Shown here piece after piece: positions 1 to 7,017 of a stretch of DNA of 11,667 nt. The position numbers were made by a program, and so were the translations under genes. The DNA lies in NCBI GenBank assembly GCA_016764835.1, contig JAESRD010000031.1:1-11667 (forward strand), in the 5' to 3' direction. The stretch comes from Paracoccaceae bacterium. Its GTDB lineage: Bacteria; Pseudomonadota; Alphaproteobacteria; Rhodobacterales; Rhodobacteraceae. Below the pieces are notes generated by a model. It was not told the origin of the DNA. It ran no database searches and was given only the letters and a program-made list of their open reading frames with translations. The first letter of the stretch is position 1; each line of letters starts with the position of its first letter.

Positions 1-500
1 ATTAGCACTGTGTTAGAGCCGATTGTGCCGGAGTTTTGCTTGCCAAAGGCCATCGCCTCGCCGGTCAGGGCCACGATGTCAGCCATTGTGCCGGTGGTTG
101 CATCATCAGATGCCACGACAAACTGCTCAACATTTTGCCACAACATGGTGACCGAGCGCAGGCTTTCTTGCGGGCCAACTTCGGCCAAGGGGCCGGTGCC
201 AGAGGCGGCGTAGAAGCCATATAGCCCCTGCATAATGCCAAACTGGGCTTCGCCTTCGCGCAGCAGCCGCACGTTTTCGCCAGAGCCCGCCGAGGAGATG
301 GCCGACATGCCAATCCCTTGGCTTGGCTCAAGCTTGACCTTGACCAATGTCGCAAGCGCTACGCCAACGGGGTAATAGGTGCCGCCGGTTGAGGCGGTGG
401 CCAAAATGTAGCTGGCCTCTTCGGCTTGCACGGCCGGGGCCAAGCCCGCTGTCATGGCGACAGCCGCGGCGAGCGCAAATGATTTGTTTATGAATTTCAC
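1..500 (-). CDS. TRAP transporter solute receptor, TAXI family (3' end outside window)
   Basis: Periplasmic receptor of a TRAP-type secondary transporter of the TAXI class. The 166 visible residues begin with a Sec signal peptide (about 1-26, ending AVQA before EEASYI). The family's N-terminal block follows: TASTGGTYYPVG at 35-46, then the region around 60-95 with SAGSGENVRLL and QFGIMQG. Family members are about 320 residues, so roughly half is seen; the C-terminus lies beyond base 1. The start is taken as GTG at 500-498, because the minus strand reads GGGAGG six bases before it and the signal peptide begins there. TAXI receptors work with a fused membrane subunit that is not visible here and would be expected further left. 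Ligands of the family are often small dicarboxylates or amino acids; nothing here fixes the substrate. It lies 132 bases after the sugar-binding protein gene, beyond a hairpin, so separate expression is likely. Confidence 0.9.
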   Translation of the reverse strand, partial: MKFINKSFALAAAVAMTAGLAPAVQAEEASYILATASTGGTYYPVGVALATLVKVKLEPSQGIGMSAISSAGSGENVRLLREGEAQFGIMQGLYGFYAASGTGPLAEVGPQESLRSVTMLWQNVEQFVVASDDATTGTMADIVALTGEAMAFGKQNSGTIGSNTVL

Positions 501-588
501 TTTGTTTCCTCCCAGAACCGGGCCTTTGGCCCGTTGGCAAACAGACTAGCGGCTGACGTAAGGAAAGCAATTTGGAAATTTTGTGGCG

Positions 589-621
589 CATGTCGGCAAG
601 CGTTAAGCGCCTGCCGACATG
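589..621 (-). terminator. 3' hairpin after the sugar-binding protein gene
   Basis: Inverted repeat with perfect 10-bp arms, CATGTCGGCA (589-598) and TGCCGACATG (612-621). The stem continues after one mismatch (A599/C611) as 600-602 with 608-610 around a 5-base loop. It starts 11 bases after the stop codon of the binding-protein gene on the minus strand. Beyond it on that strand there is only an AAAATTT stretch and no clean U-tract, so it may be a weak terminator or an mRNA 3'-end stabiliser. On the plus strand it is followed by AAGTTTTTAG, which would suit an intrinsic terminator in that direction, but no plus-strand gene leads into it. Confidence 0.5.
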
Positions 622-632
622 AAGTTTTTAGT

Positions 633-1577
633 TTAAAACGGGCTGTCAGGATAGTAGAAGTCAGCCGCGTTTTCTTGGGTGATCAGCACAGAGCCGATAA
701 CGAATGTGCCAGATACCGGCGCATTTGAGACCATACCAACGGCTGTCATCTCAATCGCCGTGGCGATCATCGCTGGCGGATAGGTCACGTTAGCCGGGAC
801 CATTGTGTCGCCGTCACGGGTGCGCGCGATCATCTCTTTCATGCCAGCACCGCCAAGGACGAACTGGATGTCAGTCCGGCCAGCCGCTTCAATCGCTGCC
901 AGAACACCGATGGCCATGTCATCATCAGAGGCCCAAACCGCATCAAGATGCTCATGCTTGGACAGGAAATCCTGCATCACATTGAAGCTGTCATCACGGT
1001 TCCAATTGCCGTGCTCCATGTCAACAATCTCAATGCCAGAGCCTGCGATAGCCGCTTCAAAACCAGCAACACGCTCATTGTCGATGGTTGTGGGGATGCC
1101 GCGGAAAGCCACGATCTTGCCGCCATCAGGCATGGCTGACACCATATATTCGCCCGAAACCCGGCCAAAGCCGGAATTGTCACCGGCAACATAAAGGTCT
1201 TCGATGCCCGCAACCGACAGGCCACGGTCAACGACCGTGATCCAGACGCCGCTATCTGCAACAGCCATAACTGGGCCGGTCAGTGGCTCAGACTCGAACG
1301 GCAGCACGACAAGCGCAGAGATGCCGCGCGTGGCGACCATATCTTCGATATCATTGACCTGCTTTGCCGGGTCGGATGCCGTAGCCAGAACAAAGTCCAG
1401 TTGCGGATATGCAGCTTCCAAACGATCAACAGTTTCCTGCGCATGAAAGTTCATGCCGCCAGCCCAACCATGGGTCGCTGCTGGGATCGAGACGCCGATC
1501 ACGATTGTATCTTGGGCCATAACGGGTGCGGCGAGCACCGACAGGCCGACAATAGCGGCGCGTGTTAAGTTCTTCAT
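633..1577 (-). CDS. Sugar ABC transporter periplasmic substrate-binding protein (RbsB-like)
   Basis: Periplasmic ligand receptor of an Rbs-type importer, 314 residues, the usual size for this family. A signal peptide (about 1-21, ending PVMA before QDTIVIG) leads into a type I periplasmic binding fold: IGVSIPAATHGWAGGMN near 26-42, DPAKQVNDIEDMV, ISALVVLPFES, then DNERVAGFEAAI and WASDDDMAIGVLAAIEAAG in the second lobe. The reading frame is open further upstream, but ATG at 1577-1575 is chosen because AGGGAGG lies just before it and the signal peptide starts there. It is the third gene of the operon, 40 bases after the permease. This is a sugar or sugar-alcohol receptor by family; the ATHGW segment is shared with unnamed relatives and I cannot name the sugar. 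As a separate abundant periplasmic component it has its own strong ribosome site. Confidence 0.92.
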   Translation of the reverse strand: MKNLTRAAIVGLSVLAAPVMAQDTIVIGVSIPAATHGWAGGMNFHAQETVDRLEAAYPQLDFVLATASDPAKQVNDIEDMVATRGISALVVLPFESEPLTGPVMAVADSGVWITVVDRGLSVAGIEDLYVAGDNSGFGRVSGEYMVSAMPDGGKIVAFRGIPTTIDNERVAGFEAAIAGSGIEIVDMEHGNWNRDDSFNVMQDFLSKHEHLDAVWASDDDMAIGVLAAIEAAGRTDIQFVLGGAGMKEMIARTRDGDTMVPANVTYPPAMIATAIEMTAVGMVSNAPVSGTFVIGSVLITQENAADFYYPDSPF

Positions 1578-1617
1578 GGGTTTCCTCCCTATCCATGAAA
1601 TGACAGCGGTTTTGGTT

Positions 1618-2604
1618 TTAGCCATCCGCCTTCTTTTCGCGCTGTAAGATAACAGCGAGAATGATGATAACCCCTTGAATTGCCCCGTTAAGATAGGGGC
1701 TAACACCGTCAGTGAGGTTCAATATATTGTCGATCAGGCTCAATATCAGCACGCCAACCACGGTGCCCCAAACTCGGCCATAGCCGCCTTTGAGCATGGT
1801 GCCACCAATGATCACGGCGGCAATGGCTTCAAGCTCCCAAAGCACACCGGTGGACGACGAGGCCGAGCCGAGGCGCGGCACATACATGATGGTGGCGACG
1901 CCGACGAGCATGCCGAGCAAAATATACGTCAGAATGCGGATTTTGTTGACGTTAACCGAGGAGTAGCGCGCGACTTGGTCATTGCTGCCAATCGCGGCGC
2001 AGTAGCGGCCAAAGGCGGTGCGGCGCATGACGATTTCACCAATAATCGCCACGAGCGCGAACATGATGATCGGCCAAGAGACGCCAAATACGCCTTCGTA
2101 ATAAACCGGGCGGTAGGTGGTGCGCAGGCCAAAGTCGAGGCTGAGCGTGCCGCCATCGGCCAGCCAAGTGACAAGCGAGCGGTAGATGCCCATGGTGCCA
2201 AGGGTGACGATAAAGGCTTCGATACGCATGGTCGTGATCAGGAATCCGTTGACAAAACCCGCGCCAAGCCCGGCGATAAGGGCTGTGATCATGCCGACCA
2301 ATATGATCGGGATGCCGTTGCCCATGCTCGGCAACAACCCGTTCATGACCAAGATCATCAGTCCGGCAATGAAGGCTGCCATGGAGCCAACAGACAGGTC
2401 TAGCCCGCCAGAGGTGATGACAAATGTCATGCCAACGGCGATGATACCAATGAAGGCAGAGCGCGATAACACGTTGGAAATATTGGCAGAACCAAGGAAG
2501 TTGCTGTTCATCAGCGCGCCAGCCAGCAGCAGCACACCAAGGGCGAGCAGGGGGCCGAGAACCTGTAGGTTGATCCGAAATTTTCCGGTATTTGCCTCGC
2601 TCAT
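1618..2604 (-). CDS. Sugar ABC transporter permease (RbsC-like)
   Basis: Inner-membrane channel subunit of the Rbs-type importer, 328 residues, normal length. Hydrophobic segments run through most of the protein, with family blocks in the expected order: ITSGGLDLSVGS (about 63-74), NGFLITTMRIEAFIVTLGTMG (about 118-138), GRYCAAIGSNDQVARYSSVNV before the cytoplasmic coupling region, and ELEAIAAVIIGGTMLKGGYG near the C-terminus. The ATG at 2604-2602 overlaps the TGA of the ATPase gene as ATGA, with AAAGGAG seven bases upstream inside the ATPase coding sequence, so translation is probably coupled. It acts as a homodimer by family knowledge. Substrate is unknown and follows the binding protein. 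Confidence 0.94.
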   Translation of the reverse strand: MSEANTGKFRINLQVLGPLLALGVLLLAGALMNSNFLGSANISNVLSRSAFIGIIAVGMTFVITSGGLDLSVGSMAAFIAGLMILVMNGLLPSMGNGIPIILVGMITALIAGLGAGFVNGFLITTMRIEAFIVTLGTMGIYRSLVTWLADGGTLSLDFGLRTTYRPVYYEGVFGVSWPIIMFALVAIIGEIVMRRTAFGRYCAAIGSNDQVARYSSVNVNKIRILTYILLGMLVGVATIMYVPRLGSASSSTGVLWELEAIAAVIIGGTMLKGGYGRVWGTVVGVLILSLIDNILNLTDGVSPYLNGAIQGVIIILAVILQREKKADG

Positions 2605-4115
2605 GCGGCGGCTCCTTTGCCTGTTTGTGCGGCCAGCCCCATGGCCAGCCGCACGATATTATCCTCGGTCATCTCGTCGCCGGACACTTCGCCCACAAGC
2701 GCGCCGGAGCGCATGACCAAGACCCGGTCAGATATCCCGATCACTTCGGGCATCTCAGAAGATATGACGATGACGGATTTGCCAGCACCCGCCAGCGCAT
2801 GGATCAGCTCGTAAATCTGCTGCTTGGTGCCAATGTCGATGCCGCGTGTCGGTTCATCAATGATAATGATCTGCGGATCGGCCAACATAGTCTTTGCGAT
2901 CAGTAGCTTTTGCTGGTTGCCGCCGGACAGGTTGACCACCTTGACCCGGCGCGACGGCGCACGGATGTCGAACTCTTTGATCGCCGCATCAAGCGCGCGC
3001 TCTTCGGCTGGTTTGTCGAGCAATATGTGCGAGAAATTCGGCAGGCTTTGCAGTGTTAGGTTCTCTTTGAGCCCCATATTCAGCAGCAAGCCACGGGTCT
3101 TGCGGTCTTCTGTCAAATAACAAATCCCAAGATCCTGGGCTTGTCTGGGGCTGTTAATCGCCACGGTTTTACCATTAACCGCAATGTGTCCGGCAGAGCG
3201 GCGCAACCCTATCAGCCCTTCCATCAACTCGGTTCGCCCTGAGCCGATCAGCCCTGACACGCCCAATATCTCGCCCTTATGCAGCGTGAAGTTAATGTTT
3301 TGCGCATGGCCCGGCACCGAAAAATCTGTCACTTCCAGCGCCTTCTTCGAGCTGAAAGCGCCCTTGCGCACAGGGTAGAGCGACGACATTTCACGGCCAA
3401 CCATGGCCTCAGCCATCTGGTCTTCGCTAAAATCAGAGGTCGGGCCGGAGGCCACAACCCGGCCATCACGCATGATGGTGATCTTGTCAGATATCCGCTT
3501 CACCTCGTCGAGTTTATGCGAGGTAAACAGCAAAGCCGTGCCCTCAGCTTTGAGCCGCTCGACCTGTTCAAACAGGATTTCGGCCTCGCGGTTGGTCAGC
3601 ACCGCCGTCGGCTCATCCATGATCAATACTTGGGCTTTGCGGCCCAGTGCTTTGGCGATCTCGACCATCTGTTTATCGGGGTTTGATATATCTTTGACCC
3701 GCGCCGCCGGGTCCAGATTGCTGTGCAATCGCTCAAGCAGGGCCAATGCTCCGGCGCGCATGGCGGCTTTATCAAGAAACAAGCCGCGCCGTAACTCTTT
3801 GCCCAGAAAGATGTTTTCTTCGACCGTTAGGTCTTCGGCAAGGTTAAATTCTTGGTGGATCAACACAATGCCCGCTGCCTCGGCCGCCTGCGACGAGGCA
3901 AAGCTTGCCACGGCGCCATTGAGGAAAATATCGCCAGACGAGGGCGGCAAATAGCCAGACATGATCTTCATTGTGGTTGATTTGCCAGCGCCATTTTCGC
4001 CGATCAGCGCATGTACTTCGCCGGTGTGCAGCTCAATATTAGTGTCAAACAGCACCTGTACTGGCCCAAAGAGCCGGTTAATGCCGCGCAGACTAAGAAT
4101 TGGCGCTGATTTCAC
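2601..4115 (-). CDS. Sugar ABC transporter ATP-binding protein with two ABC domains (RbsA-like)
   Basis: Cytoplasmic motor of the importer, 504 residues, typical of the RbsA/MglA/XylG class with two fused ABC domains. Domain 1 has Walker A GENGAGKST (39-47), Q-loop IHQEF (86-90) and Walker B VLIMDEPT (163-170). Its signature is degenerate, ISNPDKQ at 143-149 in place of an LSxGxQQ type. Domain 2 has the family's degenerate Walker A, GLIGSGRTEL (288-297), lacking the lysine, with an intact LSGGNQQ (396-402) and IIIIDEPTRG. One canonical and one degenerate ATP site are thus expected. The start is GTG at 4115-4113. No Shine-Dalgarno precedes it; instead the stop of a short leader ORF overlaps it as GTGA. 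First structural gene of the operon ATPase-permease-binding protein, divergent from a GntR/FCD regulator. Confidence 0.94.
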   Translation of the reverse strand: MKSAPILSLRGINRLFGPVQVLFDTNIELHTGEVHALIGENGAGKSTTMKIMSGYLPPSSGDIFLNGAVASFASSQAAEAAGIVLIHQEFNLAEDLTVEENIFLGKELRRGLFLDKAAMRAGALALLERLHSNLDPAARVKDISNPDKQMVEIAKALGRKAQVLIMDEPTAVLTNREAEILFEQVERLKAEGTALLFTSHKLDEVKRISDKITIMRDGRVVASGPTSDFSEDQMAEAMVGREMSSLYPVRKGAFSSKKALEVTDFSVPGHAQNINFTLHKGEILGVSGLIGSGRTELMEGLIGLRRSAGHIAVNGKTVAINSPRQAQDLGICYLTEDRKTRGLLLNMGLKENLTLQSLPNFSHILLDKPAEERALDAAIKEFDIRAPSRRVKVVNLSGGNQQKLLIAKTMLADPQIIIIDEPTRGIDIGTKQQIYELIHALAGAGKSVIVISSEMPEVIGISDRVLVMRSGALVGEVSGDEMTEDNIVRLAMGLAAQTGKGAAA

Positions 4116-4150
4116 AGCAAGACAAGAACTTTTTGTGGTCCGTTTCGCAT
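4112..4150 (-). CDS. Short leader ORF (12 codons) overlapping the ATPase start
   Basis: On the minus strand an ATG at 4150-4148 is preceded by AGGGGAG (4162-4156) at five bases, the best ribosome site in this region. It opens MRNGPQKVLVLL and stops at TGA 4114-4112. That stop overlaps the GTG start of the ATPase gene (4115-4113) in the arrangement GTGA. The ATPase start itself has no visible Shine-Dalgarno, so ribosomes ending the leader could restart on the GTG. The peptide has no run of a single amino acid that would mark classic attenuation. The alternative is a one-base sequence error that splits the real ATPase N-terminus from its true start at 4150; the ATPase already has normal length from the GTG, which argues mildly against that. 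Confidence 0.4.
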   Translation of the reverse strand: MRNGPQKVLVLL

Positions 4151-4198
4151 GGATTCTCCCCTGATAGGTCTGCTGATTGGCAGGCCCATTACGAGAAT

Positions 4199-4228
4199 AT
4201 TATCGTTATTGCGATGATTCACAACCAA
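4199..4228 (-). promoter_or_regulatory. Candidate promoter of the sugar ABC operon
   Basis: Read on the minus strand, TTGGTT (4228-4223) is followed after 18 bases by GATAAT (4204-4199), five of six matches to the -10 consensus, about 50 bases before the leader ORF. An imperfect inverted repeat, ATTATCG (4199-4205) and CGATGAT (4212-4218), lies over the -10 side. The -35 match is weak (three of six), so the assignment is tentative. Confidence 0.3.
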
Positions 4229-4398
4229 TTCATGACGCCGGGGCAGCTTGCCGGGTTTGGGCGGCGCAAAAAATACGCGTTATGGCGGCGCATATGCCAA
4301 TGGCGCGGCGGCGATTTATATTCTAGTATATCTGTGTGGGTGATGCTGGTTGAATTACTGCGCAAGTTCCCGCAATTTCCAAAAATGGGGCTGCAAAG

Positions 4399-4411
4399 CT
4401 TGTTGAACAAG
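4399..4411. promoter_or_regulatory. Candidate GntR/FCD operator palindrome
   Basis: CTTGTTGAACAAG is a perfect 6-bp inverted repeat around one central base. It fits the TNGT-N3-ACNA pattern common for FadR-subfamily GntR regulators. It overlaps the candidate -35 box of the adjacent GntR/FCD gene, whose ATG is 82 bases downstream, so autorepression is plausible. No second full copy is seen near the importer promoter about 200 bases away. Confidence 0.45.
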
Positions 4412-4430
4412 AATTGTCGGCTAGTATGGT
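4403..4430 (+). promoter_or_regulatory. Candidate promoter of the GntR/FCD regulator gene
   Basis: TTGAAC (4403-4408), 16 bases, then TATGGT (4425-4430): four of six matches in each box. The -35 lies inside the 13-bp palindrome. The expected transcript would start near 4437 and leave a leader of about 55 bases before the ATG at 4493. Confidence 0.3.
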
Positions 4431-4492
4431 AATTGCAATGGGTCCGGCTTTGCCGCAAGGGATGCGGCAACCGAACAGGCGAGGGGGCAGTG

Positions 4493-5191
4493 ATGGCACG
4501 TAAACCATTTACCGGATTTGACGGCATGGAGCCTTTGGACAGGACCTTGCCGATTGGCCGCCAGATTTATCACCGGTTGCGCAACGGTATTGTCAGCGGC
4601 GAGCTGGCGCCGGGTATCCGCGTTTCAGAAGCGGTGGTTGCCGATTCTATGCAGGTGAGCCGTCAGCCGGTGCGCGAGACGTTTATTAAACTGGCCGAAG
4701 AGGGCCTGCTTGAGATCATGCCGCAACGGGGGACGTTTGTTCCTAAGATTTCGGTCAAACAGGTGACCACAGCGCAGTTTGTGCGCGAGGCGATTGAGGC
4801 CGATATTACCAAGTTAGCAGCTGAGCGTTTCACCGCTGCGCAAATCGCCGAGCTGCGGGTGCAATTGAGTGACCAAGAGGCCTGTATTGGCGGCCGGGTT
4901 GAGCGGTTTATTACCCTTGATGACCAGTTTCACCGCTCACTCGCCGCTTGGATTGATATGGGCCAAGCTTGGGATGTGATTGAGACGCTCAAGGCGCAAT
5001 TTGACCGGGTGCGGTTCCTGTCGATCCAAAAATATCCGGTAGGTGCGCTGGTGCAGCAGCACCGCCGGGTGGTGGACGCGATTGAGGCCGGGGATAGCGC
5101 ATTGGCGGCGCAAGCAATGCGCGAGCATCTGCGCACGGTGCTGACAGATTTGCCCAAAATCGCCGCTGAGCGACCAGAGTTGTTTGACTAA
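4493..5191 (+). CDS. GntR family transcriptional regulator, FCD (FadR) subfamily
   Basis: Predicted DNA-binding repressor of 232 residues. The winged helix (about 18-86) contains IYHRLRNGIVSGELAPG, then VSEAVVADSMQVSRQPVRET and the wing EEGLLEIMPQRGTFV. The all-helical FCD ligand domain (about 88-225) has the D-x3-H pair D143/H147 (LDDQFH) and further histidines H190 (QQHRR) and H212 (MREHL), the usual metal-binding set. Start: ATG at 4493 with GAGGGGG (4481-4487) five bases upstream; an in-frame upstream extension lacks this. It is divergent from the Rbs-type importer operon and is its likely local regulator, with an organic acid or sugar acid as the usual kind of FCD ligand; both points are inference. 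Its stop codon overlaps the stop of the convergent GH20 gene, with no room for a terminator between them. Confidence 0.93.
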   Translation: MARKPFTGFDGMEPLDRTLPIGRQIYHRLRNGIVSGELAPGIRVSEAVVADSMQVSRQPVRETFIKLAEEGLLEIMPQRGTFVPKISVKQVTTAQFVREAIEADITKLAAERFTAAQIAELRVQLSDQEACIGGRVERFITLDDQFHRSLAAWIDMGQAWDVIETLKAQFDRVRFLSIQKYPVGALVQQHRRVVDAIEAGDSALAAQAMREHLRTVLTDLPKIAAERPELFD

Positions 5192-7017
5192 GCGTTGCGG
5201 TCCCAGACCCAGCCGATTGCATCAAAAACGCCGCGATAGTGACCGGCAAGTTGGCGCAGCTGAGCGCCATTTATCTGGTCTGCCTGCGCCCACCCCATAA
5301 CGGCAATGCCCAAAATGCGCGGCGCAATGAGCGGCTGCATCTGCACGTCTTGGGTGGTGAACTCTGCCCAATATGCGCCTTGCACTCCGATAATATTATT
5401 TGCAAAATCAGCGGCTTGCGGTGGAACTGGCTCCCAGTTGATCACCTCTTCCAACTGAAACGTTGCCGCCCAGCTGGCGCCCCAATCCTCAGTGCTCTGG
5501 CTGGTGGCCATCTCCAAATACATGTTTTGGGCTGGGCACATGACGACGTCATAGCCGCGTTTGGCGGCGGCAAAGCCGGGGGCGGCACCGGTCCATGAAA
5601 ACAGTATGGCATTGTTGGAAATTCCGCCGCCGCAGCCCTTAGCGGCCTCTTCCCAAGCGCCGCAGCGTATGCCGCGTTTTGCCAGCCGCGTGGCCAGCCG
5701 CGCTAGTGTCCAGCCAAGCAGATCGTCTGGTGTTTTTAGACCGTATTGCGCCATCAGGCTTGCGGCTTTGGCTGAGCCTGCCCATGTTTTGGGCGGCAGT
5801 TCGTCGCCACCCAAATGAATAATACCGAAGGGAAACATCGCGCTGATCTCGTCAGAAATATCATGCCAAAGCGCCCAAACTTCCGGCAAAGCCGGGTTAA
5901 GCACATTTTGCGTGTAGCCTTGGATGCTGACCTCGCAGCCAGTATCATCGGGGTCGCGCAGACCGGGCCGGGCGCGGGCCAGAGCGGCGCTATGGGCGGG
6001 AATTTCGATCTCTGGCATGATTTCGATATTGAGCGTTTTTGCATGGGCAATTAGCCTCGCAACATCGGCCTTACTATACGTGCCACCGGCGCTGATACCG
6101 CCGCCAAACACCCCCGGCATCAGCTCACCTTCGCCGCGAAACCCAGTGTGTTTGGCCAGATCGGGGGCGCAGTCCAGCTCGAGCCGAAACGCCTCATCAT
6201 CGGCAAAATGCCAGTGAAACCGGTTGAGTTTTAGCAGGGCCATCAGGTCGAGCAGCTGCGTGATGCTTTGGGGGGCAAAGAAGTGGCGGGCGCAGTCGAG
6301 ATGCTGGCCGCGCCAGCCAAAACGGGGCTGATCAGTGAGCGTGCCGCAGGGCAGGTTTCCATCATGTGTTTGGCGAAGGGTCAGCAGGGTTATGCCCGCA
6401 TAAAACAGCCCGGCGCGTCGCGAGGCCGAGATTTCAATGCCGTCGGGGTTGATCTGGATTTGGTAGGCTTCGTCGGTAAAGTTTGGGTCGATATGAAGGC
6501 GCAGCTTGGTGCCGGTTTTGCCCAGAAGCGGGCCAAGGCCGCTGCGTTTTCCTAGCGCATCAACGGCGCGCAGTGGCTCACTACCATTGGCTAAAAGATC
6601 GAGCTTGACCGTGCCAATGCTGGGCTGCCAACCCGTTGGCTGCGGCACGATCCGCAGGCCGTCAAATGCCGAGAATTCCACTGTTTTGCCGGGCAGAACA
6701 CCTTGCAAAACGGGCGGTAATGCGTGGCAGCTATTGCCGCAGCGCAGATATGCGCCCAGCGGCAGCCAAGCCCTATTGGCGGGCTTAAAGTCTGGGTTAT
6801 TATGGCGCAGGGTTAGGCGGTGCGCCGCACCGGCGGCCAGATCTGGCAGGGCAATTTCGCAATAGCCAGCATCTGTGCGCAGGACCTTGCCGCCGCTGAC
6901 CGGGCCGATAGGCACGAAGAGCGAAAAGCAAAATATTGGCGCTGTGAGAGGTTGACCGCTGGTGATTATGCAGATGATTTCATCGTCGGAAATCTTGGCT
7001 TCGAAGTCTAGGTTCAT
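5188..7017 (-). CDS. Beta-N-acetylhexosaminidase, glycoside hydrolase family 20 (probably cytoplasmic)
   Basis: Removes terminal N-acetylhexosamine (GlcNAc or GalNAc) from oligosaccharides by substrate-assisted catalysis, as known for GH20. 609 residues. Residues 1-117 form an unrecognised beta-rich N-terminal part. A GH20b-like region (about 118-225) follows, then the barrel from PRFGWRGQHLDCARHFF (231-247). WHFADDEAFRLEL (269-281) and PEIEIPAHSAAL (335-346) are family blocks. HLGGDE (401-406) carries the catalytic pair D405/E406. FSWTG (473-477), CPAQNMYLEMA (494-504) and GVQGAYWAEF (544-553) supply the expected aromatic subsite residues. There is no signal peptide or lipobox, so it should act in the cytoplasm on imported chitobiose-like sugars. 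ATG at 7017-7015 overlaps the TGA of the regulator gene as TGATG, implying translational coupling. The neighbouring Mal-type importer is the likely substrate supplier. Confidence 0.93.
   Translation of the reverse strand: MNLDFEAKISDDEIICIITSGQPLTAPIFCFSLFVPIGPVSGGKVLRTDAGYCEIALPDLAAGAAHRLTLRHNNPDFKPANRAWLPLGAYLRCGNSCHALPPVLQGVLPGKTVEFSAFDGLRIVPQPTGWQPSIGTVKLDLLANGSEPLRAVDALGKRSGLGPLLGKTGTKLRLHIDPNFTDEAYQIQINPDGIEISASRRAGLFYAGITLLTLRQTHDGNLPCGTLTDQPRFGWRGQHLDCARHFFAPQSITQLLDLMALLKLNRFHWHFADDEAFRLELDCAPDLAKHTGFRGEGELMPGVFGGGISAGGTYSKADVARLIAHAKTLNIEIMPEIEIPAHSAALARARPGLRDPDDTGCEVSIQGYTQNVLNPALPEVWALWHDISDEISAMFPFGIIHLGGDELPPKTWAGSAKAASLMAQYGLKTPDDLLGWTLARLATRLAKRGIRCGAWEEAAKGCGGGISNNAILFSWTGAAPGFAAAKRGYDVVMCPAQNMYLEMATSQSTEDWGASWAATFQLEEVINWEPVPPQAADFANNIIGVQGAYWAEFTTQDVQMQPLIAPRILGIAVMGWAQADQINGAQLRQLAGHYRGVFDAIGWVWDRNA

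Larger units (their letters stand above)
4116..4492. other. Divergent intergenic region between the sugar ABC operon and its regulator
   Basis: Holds the leader ORF, a candidate promoter for each direction and the 13-bp palindrome. It also has an AT-rich near-palindrome centred on CTAG (4318-4331, ATAT arms around TCTAGT with two mismatches) that could be a second protein site. Open frames crossing it on either strand show no recognisable domain. No tRNA or riboswitch fold is apparent by eye. Confidence 0.6.

Noticed and set aside
589..621. Hairpin as a full intrinsic terminator for the sugar ABC operon
   Set aside because: No U-rich tract follows on the minus strand, so it is kept only as a weak terminator or stabilising hairpin.
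1675..2403. 242-codon open frame on the plus strand
   Set aside because: Opposite the RbsC-like permease, rich in H, D, N and R as expected of a membrane protein read backwards, with no ribosome site or domain.
4219..4527. 102-codon minus-strand frame in the left divergent region
   Set aside because: No recognisable features; it overlaps the regulator start and the candidate promoters.
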